Assembly: GCA_945876405.1 (NCBI GenBank)
Contig: CAMCOJ010000003.1
Span: forward strand, 1-20,639
Reading direction: 5' to 3'
Length of the DNA stretch: 20,639 bases
Source of the DNA: an uncultured Ruminococcus sp.
GTDB lineage: Bacteria > Bacillota > Clostridia > Oscillospirales > Ruminococcaceae
Shown here: positions 1-5,394 of the stretch, one piece after another
How the letters are laid out: every line of letters starts with the position of its first letter
Numbering within the stretch: the first letter of the stretch is position 1
The notes under the pieces: generated by a model
What the model was told of the DNA's origin: nothing
The model's database searches: none
What the model saw: only the letters and a program-made list of their open reading frames with translations
Translations under genes and position numbers: made by a program

Positions 1-274
1 GAAATTCATTGAGCTCTGTCAGCCTTTTTATTTCTTTTGCCTGCTCTTTGTTTTCCAGGCGAAGCTTCTGTATTTCTTCTGCAAGACTCAGTGCTTCTGC
101 AGGTGTCCTGGCTTCACCGGTTTCTAATGCCCACTTTCGTTCTTTTTTGATCCAGTCATACAAAGTTCCGTAAGGTATTTTTAAACTTTCGCTTGCCTTC
201 CTGGCACCAACTTCTTTAGCAAGCTTTACCGCTTCTTTCTTGTATTCAGCTTCGTATGTTCTTGGTTTATCCAT
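1..274 (-). CDS. IS3-family transposase OrfA (helix-turn-helix), 3' truncated by window edge
   Basis: The reading frame begins at ATG 274-272 (MDKPRTYEAEYKKEAVKLAK) and stays open for 91 codons to the window edge. The N-terminal part is a helix-turn-helix of the HTH_Tnp_1 kind: a basic start, AVKLAKEVGARKASESLKI as the recognition region, then the signature YGTLYDWIKKER near residues 37-48. Residues about 65-91 form a leucine-zipper-like coiled coil (EEIQKLRLENKEQAKEIKRL), typical of IS3/IS911 OrfA, which binds the inverted repeats and is usually fused to OrfB by frameshifting. An AAGGAG site precedes the start at normal spacing. The family call is firm; the exact IS is unknown. Confidence 0.85.
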   Translation of the reverse strand, partial: MDKPRTYEAEYKKEAVKLAKEVGARKASESLKIPYGTLYDWIKKERKWALETGEARTPAEALSLAEEIQKLRLENKEQAKEIKRLTELNEF

Positions 275-338
275 ATTCTGACAACTCCTTGCAGTTTTCT
301 ATTGTTTCCATTATAAATTTAGTGGATTAAAGTTGTCA
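1..338 (-). mobile_element. IS3-family insertion sequence, 5' end only
   Basis: The left edge holds the start of an IS3-type element reading leftward out of the window. Its orfA begins at 274. The likely outer terminus is at 338, where the minus strand reads TGACAACTTTAATCCACTAA, a TGA-type end typical of the family. Bases 275-338 are the usual short non-coding leader with an AAGGAG ribosome binding site just before orfA. Immediately outside 338 the sequence becomes the interior of a PIN-domain reading frame, which supports this boundary. The other terminus, orfB and the target duplication are outside the window, so the inverted repeat cannot be confirmed. Confidence 0.65.
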
Positions 339-339
339 A

Positions 340-720
340 GTATTATTATACTACATCAGAGAACCATTTGTCGAAACTTCATACAAACTGTTGTCCATGT
401 GTGAAGAACATAAGATAGAAGGATTTATATCAGCATCTGCGATAACTGACATATACTATCTTGTAAGAAAATACACACATAACACAGAACTTGCTTATAA
501 TGTGATTGGCAAGATACTTGAAATCGTAAAAATATGCAGTGTAACAAATGAAGAAGTAATTACTGCTTTTCAAAGAAAATCAAAAGATTTTGAAGATTGT
601 CTTGTTGCTGTATGTGCAAAATCAATACGCTGTAATTATGTCGTCACAAGAAATATAAAAGATTTTGAAAACCTTGATATTCCGACTATCACACCTACTG
701 ACTTCATGAGAAATATATAA
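340..720 (+). pseudogene. PIN-domain (VapC-like) ribonuclease toxin, N-terminus removed by IS insertion
   Basis: A plus-strand frame is open from the IS boundary (codon GTA at 340) to TAA at 718-720. It reads VLLYYIREPFVETSYKLLSM, then SASAITDIYYLVRK, DFEDCLVAVCA and YVVTRNIKDF, which are PIN-domain signatures in the right order. PIN toxins of this family normally begin with about ten residues ending in a DTN-type motif that supplies the first metal-binding aspartate. Here that segment is missing exactly where the IS end lies. A TTG at 391 could only start a shorter protein and has no good ribosome binding site. I read this as a VapC-like toxin gene inactivated by the insertion. The antitoxin, if present, lies beyond the IS. 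An alternative is a chance junction without gene disruption, but the in-frame reading right up to the IS end argues against it. Confidence 0.75.
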
Positions 721-721
721 T

Positions 722-758
722 AAAAAGCCTTGAAGATATTTTTATCTGCAAGGCTTTT
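722..758. terminator. Bidirectional rho-independent terminator
   Basis: AAAAAGCCTTG (722-732) pairs with CAAGGCTTTT (749-758) around a 16-nt loop. A-runs and T-runs flank the stem on both sides, so it can end both the rightward PIN remnant and the leftward phosphatase gene that converge on it. Confidence 0.8.
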
Positions 759-765
759 GTATATA

Positions 766-1356
766 CTATATCATTGAAATAACGGTCAAGTGACAATTTT
801 TTTTATTTTTATCTGCAAACTTTCCCTTATAAAATCTGGTTACATAACCATGTCCGTTTGAAACATGCCACTCATAAAAATCTTTTCCCGGAAATGCCAG
901 TGTTTCCATAACTGACATTATCACCCCTCCGTGAACAACAAGGGAAATAACTTCATCGTCCTGACATGAATCAATAAGTTTTATAAAACCTTCCGTACAT
1001 CTACGCCGAAATTCAAAGGGATCATCACCACCTGGAAATCTGTCTTTTCCATTTGATTCAATCCACTTCTGATATTCGGGAGTATCTGAAAGCTCCGTGT
1101 AGTTTTTTCCTTCAAAAATTCCAAAACTGCATTCTCTGAATTCTTCGCATATCCGATAATTCTTCCCCGGATATATTATTTCTGCGGTTTGTTTGCACCT
1201 TTTCATCGGACTTGATACGAGTATGCTGCAGTCAGGATATTTTATTTTTTTTAATTCATGAATTCCCTCATCACAGAGAACCTCATCAGTAATACCAATA
1301 TATTTTTTTGATTTGTTTCCTTCAGTCATTCCATGACGAATAAAGTTTATTATCAT
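766..1356 (-). CDS. Histidine phosphatase family protein, CobC-like
   Basis: This 196-residue protein has the full histidine phosphatase active site. RHGMTEGN (residues 7-14) holds the catalytic His8 and phosphate-binding Arg7. SSPMKRCKQTA (48-58) supplies Arg53. FRECSFGIFEG (73-83) supplies the acid Glu75. VVHGGVI (140-146) supplies the second His142. The RECSFGIFEG pattern is close to that of alpha-ribazole phosphatases and related small-molecule phosphatases. The true substrate cannot be read from sequence, and no cobalamin genes are visible nearby. It should be cytosolic, with no signal peptide or membrane segment. It starts 38 bp after the GGDEF gene on the same strand with a GGAGC ribosome binding site, so the two are probably one transcript ending at the terminator near 740. 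Length is normal for the family. Confidence 0.85.
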   Translation of the reverse strand: MIINFIRHGMTEGNKSKKYIGITDEVLCDEGIHELKKIKYPDCSILVSSPMKRCKQTAEIIYPGKNYRICEEFRECSFGIFEGKNYTELSDTPEYQKWIESNGKDRFPGGDDPFEFRRRCTEGFIKLIDSCQDDEVISLVVHGGVIMSVMETLAFPGKDFYEWHVSNGHGYVTRFYKGKFADKNKKNCHLTVISMI

Positions 1357-1394
1357 AGTTAAAGCTCCGTTACTGTTTGACTAAATCTGTCACC

Positions 1395-2729
1395 CTACCT
1401 TCTTCTGTCTATTCCGTTTTGCCTGTAATATGCCCTCTTGTCTTCGTACATCAGATGTTCTGATTTTGAAAGAAGGGTATCAATATTTTCATCCGTTGTT
1501 TTGCTCCATACTGCACCAATCGCCAGTACTACATTATTTTCACCTGATATATTTCTGAGCTTTTCAGTTTTCTCAGTCAGTTCATTTTCATTTATACCAG
1601 GACAGACTGCAAGCATTTCATCTCCGCCTACCCTGAACAAACCATATTCCCCGAATGCTTCTCTTAAGCATTTGGCCGCACGGAGAATCAGATTGTCACC
1701 AGCAAGATGCCCATCTGTATCATTTACCTTCTTAAGTCCGGTAATATCGCAGTATACAAATCCAAGACTGTCATCGGGTTCAAAATTTTCTATAAACTTA
1801 TCCAGACCAAACCTGTTTCCGAGCTTTGTAAGCTGATCCATATAGCTCATCTGTTCCAGCTGCTTTAAAATATTTCTGCGCTTAAGGCATGATACTATAA
1901 AGTGACCAATAAGCCGAAGTATATTTTCAGTATATTCAAGGGATTCTCCCTTCGGATTATCAATACCGTAAAATCCGATTGTGTTATTTTCATCAGTTAG
2001 CGGAACCACTGCAATCGAATGTATATCCTGCATTTTAAGAACATCATACTGGATAGGGGCGCGTTCTTTAATTAACTCTATATCCTCAATTGCAATTTTT
2101 CTGCCTTCACTGAAATATCTGTACCAGTTTTCACAGATCTCAGACGGCAGATTCTGAAGATTTTCTATTTCAGGGGTAACACCTTCGGCAACCCACTCAT
2201 ATGTATTGTCATCTCCGCCGCTTTCATTTTTTTCAACTACATAGGTCCTCTCACCATTAAGAGCCTTTCCAAGATATTCAAGTATGATGTTAATCGATTC
2301 GTCAGGAGTGTCAGCTTTAAGTGCAAGTCTCATGCCCTCATTTGCAAGAGCTTCATAATTCTGCTGTTCAAGAAACATGCGATATTTTTGTTCCTGAAGG
2401 CTGTTGTCAATGGCTATCTCCATTCTGAGGCGACGATTATCATCTGTAACGAGCGTATCCTTTATATGAAAATATCGTTTCAGAACAGGATTGTAACAGT
2501 ACCATTCAACAAATTTTCCTTCACAAAGCCGGTGATTGTTGCATCCCGCACACGGCGTCCTGTTATTTTTCAGAATTTCATAGCATTTTCTTCCTTCAAT
2601 TTCATCAAGGGATTCCACGCTGTAAAGACTCATCGATTTTTTATTCATATAAACCAAATCGTATGTATCAATATCAGCAACATAAACGCATTCTTTTAAC
2701 TCATCAAAAAATTCCCATATCTTTTCCAT
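1395..2729 (-). CDS. PAS-GAF-GGDEF signalling protein (putative diguanylate cyclase)
   Basis: The 444-residue protein has no membrane segment, so it is probably a cytosolic sensor. Residues about 8-110 look like a PAS domain with a cysteine cluster (Cys49, Cys60, Cys63, Cys69 in KCYEIL...PCAGCNNHRLC). Residues about 125-282 look like a GAF domain. The GGDEF domain starts at MDQLTKLGNR (297-306) and runs to about 440. The signature loop at 368-372 reads GGDEM instead of GGDEF. The GG-D-E core needed for GTP and metal binding is kept, so cyclase activity is plausible. No RxxD inhibitory-site motif is seen just before the loop. FVYCDITGLKKVNDTDGH carries the expected metal and base contacts. The product would be cyclic di-GMP, though hybrid-specificity variants exist. 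It leads a probable two-gene unit with the phosphatase. Confidence 0.88.
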   Translation of the reverse strand: MEKIWEFFDELKECVYVADIDTYDLVYMNKKSMSLYSVESLDEIEGRKCYEILKNNRTPCAGCNNHRLCEGKFVEWYCYNPVLKRYFHIKDTLVTDDNRRLRMEIAIDNSLQEQKYRMFLEQQNYEALANEGMRLALKADTPDESINIILEYLGKALNGERTYVVEKNESGGDDNTYEWVAEGVTPEIENLQNLPSEICENWYRYFSEGRKIAIEDIELIKERAPIQYDVLKMQDIHSIAVVPLTDENNTIGFYGIDNPKGESLEYTENILRLIGHFIVSCLKRRNILKQLEQMSYMDQLTKLGNRFGLDKFIENFEPDDSLGFVYCDITGLKKVNDTDGHLAGDNLILRAAKCLREAFGEYGLFRVGGDEMLAVCPGINENELTEKTEKLRNISGENNVVLAIGAVWSKTTDENIDTLLSKSEHLMYEDKRAYYRQNGIDRRR

Positions 2730-2779
2730 ATATCAACCGTCCTTTCAGATTTGTATTTACGAAACAAAGTAACATAATA

Positions 2780-2808
2780 ATAATAACATACCTTTCAGTA
2801 AAAATCAA
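2780..2808 (-). promoter_or_regulatory. Sigma-A-type promoter for the GGDEF gene
   Basis: On the minus strand, TTGATT (2808-2803) and TATTAT (2785-2780) are separated by exactly 17 bases in an AT-rich stretch about 50 bases upstream of the GGDEF start. An AAAGGA ribosome binding site lies between promoter and start. No obvious operator was seen. Confidence 0.6.
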
Positions 2809-2862
2809 CAAAATCAGGTGATTTGGAAAAATAACGATACGCATTTCGGTAAGTTTGTCCCC

Positions 2863-2926
2863 TAAGTCAATAAGCAACGCTTATGGGTTGCTGAGCGCCG
2901 CTCTGGGTGTCTATGCTCCGGACTTA
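2863..2926. other. Possible structured RNA or repeat in the intergenic region
   Basis: In an otherwise AT-rich gap (2730-3093) this stretch is clearly richer in GC. TAAGTC (2863-2868) pairs with GACTTA (2921-2926) and encloses two adjacent hairpins: AGCAAC/GTTGCT (2873-2878 with 2887-2892) and GAGC/GCTC (2893-2896 with 2900-2903). This forms a small multi-branch junction. I do not recognise a known RNA family, the strand is unclear, and a short dispersed repeat is an alternative. The rest of the gap holds the promoter, terminator and attachment-site features listed separately. Confidence 0.3.
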
Positions 2927-2949
2927 TTTTAGCGTTTAACAACATAAAG

Positions 2950-2992
2950 AAAACCGCGCATCTACGTCATTTAACGTAAATGCGCGGTTTTT
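2950..2992. terminator. Rho-independent terminator downstream of the tRNA/tmRNA 3' end
   Basis: A long stem pairs AAAACCGCGCATCTACGT with ACGTAAATGCGCGGTTTT around a short CATTTA loop, with one internal mismatch. A T-run follows on each strand. It lies directly downstream, on the minus strand, of the tRNA/tmRNA-like 3' end near 2999. It is probably the native terminator of that RNA gene, now separated from its promoter and body by the prophage. Confidence 0.8.
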
Positions 2993-2997
2993 GTGCT

Positions 2998-3026
2998 TAT
3001 GGAGGCGACGGGAATTGAACCCCTAT
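2998..3026 (-). other. tRNA/tmRNA 3' fragment; candidate prophage attachment site
   Basis: On the minus strand this reads GGGGTTCAATTCCCGT followed by CGCCTCCA. That is a T-arm with the GTTCAATTC loop and then a 7-nt acceptor 3' strand plus discriminator A. The CGCCTCC acceptor strand fits bacterial tmRNA better than most tRNAs. Upstream (3027-3093) there is no D-arm, anticodon arm or tmRNA body, so this is only a 3' end. One T-stem pair is mismatched (G opposite G). A 3' end fused to phage sequence at the lysis-gene end of a prophage is what integration into a tRNA or tmRNA gene leaves behind. The intact RNA gene should lie at the far prophage end, outside this window. Confidence 0.6.
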
Positions 3027-3067
3027 TCAACATAAATAAAACTACGTAACAGCGATGTTTATAGATT

Positions 3068-3091
3068 TTCGTGAACACTTTCGTGAACACT
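3068..3091. repeat. Two tandem 12-bp direct repeats beside the attachment site
   Basis: TTCGTGAACACT occurs twice without a gap (3068-3079 and 3080-3091), between the holin stop codon and the candidate attachment core about 45 bp away. Integrase arm-type sites are short repeats placed like this, so that is the likely role. No integrase is in the window to confirm it. Confidence 0.55.
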
Positions 3092-3093
3092 TA

Positions 3094-3504
3094 TTACAAA
3101 TTTTCATCATCATCAGATTCTTCTTTAACTTGCCTCAAGATCCTGAGAAGCTTTTTCGGAAGTGGCAGTCCAAGTTTCTCAGCATTTTCACATATTGATA
3201 TTCCCTCGTTAGCGGCATAGTACAGGGTACAGGCACTCATAAAGACATTGCCGCCTTTTATTATTTGGTTGTCCACAAGGTGGCCTACAGACACCATGAT
3301 GAATATGCCTATCTTTCGCATGATGCCTATATAGCCTATTCTGCTTGAAAGGTTATGTTCCTTAATTGCAACCATAACACCGGTAATATAGTCAAGTATG
3401 CACAACACAAGTAATGCATAGAACATTCCGTTAAGGTCTCCGAACATGAAGCCTATTGCTGCGCCGATTGCAATTGAGAGGTATTCGATTAACGATTTAT
3501 TCAT
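3094..3504 (-). CDS. Phage holin (holin_4 / toxin-secretion-lysis holin family)
   Basis: The 136-residue protein has two to three hydrophobic segments: about residues 8-24 (YLSIAIGAAIGFMFG), 28-50 (ALLVLCILDYITGVMVAI) and 62-80 (GIMRKIGIFIMVSVGHLVDN). It then has a charged cytoplasmic tail ending in acidic residues. The DYITGVMVAI and YYAANEGISICENAEKLGLP motifs are characteristic of the large Gram-positive holin family. Holins collect in the cytoplasmic membrane and open holes that let the endolysin reach the wall. It follows the amidase gene by 11 bp with an AGAGGTG ribosome binding site, a normal lysis cassette in the reverse of the common order. It is the last prophage gene before the attachment site. 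Confidence 0.9.
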   Translation of the reverse strand: MNKSLIEYLSIAIGAAIGFMFGDLNGMFYALLVLCILDYITGVMVAIKEHNLSSRIGYIGIMRKIGIFIMVSVGHLVDNQIIKGGNVFMSACTLYYAANEGISICENAEKLGLPLPKKLLRILRQVKEESDDDENL

Positions 3505-3515
3505 CCTGTCACCTC

Positions 3516-4481
3516 TTACCTGAACAGTTCAGCCCATGTTTTTTCGCCAACTATTCCGTCTGAAGAAATCTTCCTGTCGGTCTGGAAGTTACGTACAGCC
3601 TTTTCTGTGTTCTCGCCAAAATCACCATCAGATCCGTATGTACCGCAGCTATATCCCTTTGCTATGAGTATCGCCTGCATTGCTTCCACATCCTTGCCGC
3701 CCATCCCGCTTCTGAGCATCCTGAGTTCAACGCTGATGTTTGACGTAGAGTTTTTCATATCCTCAAGTGGATATACTTTATTCCCTTTTTCATCGAAAAC
3801 GTAATATCCAGATTTGCATACAGATTTAGCAGATTCAAGGTTTGCATAAGCTCCGATCTGAGACTTGCTGTCGTCCCATGACTTTCTAACACGATACAAA
3901 GTTTTATTTGCTGTTTCCTGCCTAACACCGGCATTCTCTTCCTTGAGGTGTCCTTCAACCTTCTTCATGAATTCATTCCAATGCGGAAGAATATATGCTG
4001 GACAGTATTTTTGCGGATACCAGTGATTATGTGTGTATATATCGCCGATTTCAAAGTCAAACATTTTAAGAAGTCCTGCGACAAGTCTTGCGCAGTTTTC
4101 TTCAGACTTTTTATCCGCTTCTGAACCCGATCCGTCCATGATACATTCAACCGCAATTGTGCGTCTGTTGCCCGGACCGTCTCCGTCGGCTGCGTGAAAT
4201 CCTGAAATATCAAGTGGTATCAGTTGCCATGCCTCTACCTCATCAACATAGAAATGTACGATAACTCCGTTCATATTGTTGTTGTAAGTGGCTCTTGCGT
4301 ACTGTTCAGCCTGCGTTTTTGCGACTTCACTAAGTCTTGGTGTGTTATGTACAGTTATTCCGATACGATTTCCTTTCATGTCATATCCTATCGGAACGTT
4401 GTTGTCATTGTGCTCAGTAATAAGAAACTCGTTTACTGTCACACCATTGAGTACATATTTTCTGTCTGCTGTTAAGATCAT
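3516..4481 (-). CDS. Endolysin: N-acetylmuramoyl-L-alanine amidase with PG-binding domain
   Basis: I start the protein at ATG 4481, which has a strong AGGAG site. A longer frame to 4568 exists, but it runs through the hicAB promoter and has no ribosome binding site. The 321-residue product has an Amidase_2/PGRP fold at about residues 1-178. Likely zinc ligands are His45 (in GITVHNTP), His151 (in THNHW) and Cys160 (in QKYCP); Glu112 is a candidate catalytic residue. Residues about 193-238 (TLYRVRKSWDDSKSQIGAYA) resemble a SPOR-like repeat. Residues about 251-321 form a PG_binding_1 domain ending in DGIVGEKTWAELF. It should cut the amide bond between muramic acid and L-alanine at lysis. There is no signal peptide, consistent with holin-dependent release. 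Confidence 0.92.
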   Translation of the reverse strand: MILTADRKYVLNGVTVNEFLITEHNDNNVPIGYDMKGNRIGITVHNTPRLSEVAKTQAEQYARATYNNNMNGVIVHFYVDEVEAWQLIPLDISGFHAADGDGPGNRRTIAVECIMDGSGSEADKKSEENCARLVAGLLKMFDFEIGDIYTHNHWYPQKYCPAYILPHWNEFMKKVEGHLKEENAGVRQETANKTLYRVRKSWDDSKSQIGAYANLESAKSVCKSGYYVFDEKGNKVYPLEDMKNSTSNISVELRMLRSGMGGKDVEAMQAILIAKGYSCGTYGSDGDFGENTEKAVRNFQTDRKISSDGIVGEKTWAELFR

Positions 4482-4518
4482 AAAAATCTCTCCTTTACAT
4501 AAATATTTTTTAAAACTA

Positions 4519-4547
4519 TTGACATACGTATTAATACGTGTTATAAT
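4519..4547 (+). promoter_or_regulatory. Consensus sigma-A promoter of hicAB
   Basis: TTGACA (4519-4524) and TATAAT (4542-4547) are both perfect consensus hexamers with a 17-bp spacer. They lie 21 bases upstream of hicA, which has an AGGAGGTG ribosome binding site (4556-4563). This is the best promoter in the window and should be strong unless repressed. Confidence 0.92.
4526..4539. promoter_or_regulatory. Palindromic operator in the hicAB promoter
   Basis: ACGTATTAATACGT is a perfect 14-bp palindrome sitting entirely between the -35 and -10 hexamers. Bound repressor would block RNA polymerase. HicB antitoxins with a DNA-binding C-terminus repress their own operon, so HicB or a HicAB complex is the expected ligand. 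This is inferred from position and symmetry. Confidence 0.75.
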
Positions 4548-4568
4548 ATAATCATAGGAGGTGAACAA

Positions 4569-4754
4569 ATGACATACAACGAACTAAAGAAAATTCTTAA
4601 AAAGAATGGGTGCCGGTTAGTTCGAGAAGGTGCAAATCATGAAATGTGGTTCAGTCCTAAAACAAACAAGCAATTTACAGTCGGAAGACACAAAACACAG
4701 GAGGTTCCGACAGGCACATTAAAATCAATTATGAAGTCAGCAGGGATTGAATAA
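4569..4754 (+). CDS. hicA: HicA-type mRNA interferase toxin
   Basis: The 61-residue protein has the compact double-stranded-RNA-binding-like fold expected of HicA. MTYNELKKILKKNGCRLVRE is followed by GANHEMWFSP with the catalytic histidine at residue 24, then FTVGRHKTQEVPTGTLKSIM. HicA toxins cleave mRNA and tmRNA on translating ribosomes and are blocked by HicB. Length and motif order are typical and the gene looks intact. It is followed 45 bp later by hicB on the same strand. It sits in reverse orientation inside the prophage late region, which marks it as cargo (a moron) expressed from its own promoter in the lysogen. Confidence 0.93.
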   Translation: MTYNELKKILKKNGCRLVREGANHEMWFSPKTNKQFTVGRHKTQEVPTGTLKSIMKSAGIE

Positions 4755-4761
4755 ATCCCTG
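4741..4761 (+). other. Hairpin across the hicA stop codon
   Basis: CAGGGATT (4741-4748) pairs perfectly with AATCCCTG (4754-4761) around a 5-nt loop containing part of the hicA stop codon. No T-run follows, so it is not a standard terminator. It could shield the hicA 3' end or influence the hicA to hicB expression ratio. Confidence 0.6.
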
Positions 4762-4799
4762 GTGAACTTCAACACAATAGATGTAAAGAGGTGTTTTAA

Positions 4800-5192
4800 A
4801 TGGCAAAATACGCTTATCCTGCAGTTTTTACAAAAGAAGATAATGCATATTCTGTTAGCTTTCCGGATGTAGACGGATGCTTCACTTCTGGAGACTCAAT
4901 TACTGAAGCTATTGAAATGGCAGAAGATGCTCTTTGTCTGATGCTTTACAGTTTAGAAGAAGATAAACAGCAGATACCGCGTTCTTCAGAAATCAAAGAT
5001 ATAGAAACAAAAGGCGATTCTTTTGTAACATTGATAGCTTGCGACACAATAGAATACAGGAAGTTCTATGATAACAAGTCAATCAAGAAAACTTTGACTA
5101 TTCCAAACTGGCTTAATACTCTTTCAGAACGTGAGGGAATAAATTTTTCTCAGGTTCTTCAGGAGGCGCTTATAAGCAAGCTTAACATTTAG
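4800..5192 (+). CDS. hicB: HicB-type antitoxin with DNA-binding C-terminus
   Basis: The 130-residue protein begins with the partial RNase H-like fold of HicB. Its signature is YSVSFPDVDGCFTSGDSITE, continuing into EAIEMAEDALCLML, at residues about 18-51. This part binds and masks HicA. Residues about 95-130 (KKTLTIPNWLNTLSEREGIN, then FSQVLQEAL) look like a short ribbon-helix-helix/HTH module that would bind the operator palindrome upstream of hicA. An AAGAGGTG ribosome binding site (4786-4793) precedes ATG 4800. The toxin-first gene order and the 45-bp gap are normal for hicAB. The protein looks complete, so the lysogen should be immune to its own HicA. Confidence 0.93.
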   Translation: MAKYAYPAVFTKEDNAYSVSFPDVDGCFTSGDSITEAIEMAEDALCLMLYSLEEDKQQIPRSSEIKDIETKGDSFVTLIACDTIEYRKFYDNKSIKKTLTIPNWLNTLSEREGINFSQVLQEALISKLNI

Positions 5193-5195
5193 TTT

Positions 5196-5227
5196 ACAGG
5201 GGCTGTTTTTTTACAGTCCCTGTTTTA
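5196..5227 (+). terminator. hicAB rho-independent terminator
   Basis: ACAGGGGCTGT and ACAGTCCCTGT (5196-5222) form a stem with one mismatch around a T-rich loop, followed by TTTTATT. It begins four bases after the hicB stop codon. Confidence 0.82.
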
Positions 5228-5260
5228 TTACCTATGTGCTTCTTCTGCGAGATTTTTCAT
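5228..5260 (-). pseudogene. 10-codon stub of a late gene cut short at the hicAB cassette
   Basis: On the minus strand an AGGAGAG ribosome binding site (5271-5277) at ideal 8-nt spacing precedes ATG 5260. The frame reads MKNLAEEAHR and then stops at 5228-5230, exactly where the hicAB terminator begins. A strong translation start leading to a 10-residue peptide against a cargo border suggests a late gene truncated when hicAB was inserted. I see no matching remainder near the amidase. It could instead be a genuine leader peptide for the neighbouring hairpins. Confidence 0.45.
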
Positions 5261-5310
5261 GATTTTTTCTCTCCTATTATTTTACTGAGTTGAAACATTA
5301 CCTTGCTTGT

Positions 5311-5377
5311 ATAAAAATATATGTTCCCGACATTAATATCAGGAACATGGTAAGGACATTTCTTCCCTTACCTGTTC
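5311..5377 (-). promoter_or_regulatory. Pair of mutually exclusive hairpins, attenuator-like
   Basis: In minus-strand RNA order, a first stem pairs GAACAGGTAAGG with CCTTACCATGTTC (5377-5366 with 5355-5343, one bulged base). A second stem pairs ATGTTCC...GGAACAT (5348-5321) and is followed by ATATTTTTAT. Both need the same TGTTC segment (5347-5343), so only one can form at a time. The second resembles a terminator. This is the geometry of an antiterminator/terminator switch, placed between the 37-codon Cys-rich gene and the lysis region. No ligand or protein is indicated. Confidence 0.5.
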
Positions 5378-5394
5378 TGATGTAAAGTCAGTAT

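Noticed and set aside
1438..1836. Plus-strand ORF opposite the GGDEF gene
   Set aside because: It is a shadow of the well-supported minus-strand gene, with low-complexity Ser/Phe composition and no ribosome binding site.
3001..3093. Complete tRNA gene at the host-phage junction
   Set aside because: Only the T-arm and acceptor 3' strand exist; no D-arm or anticodon arm can be folded from the upstream bases.
4482..4568. 29-residue N-terminal extension of the amidase
   Set aside because: It lacks a ribosome binding site and runs through the hicAB promoter. ATG 4481 has a strong AGGAG and begins the family's normal N-terminus.
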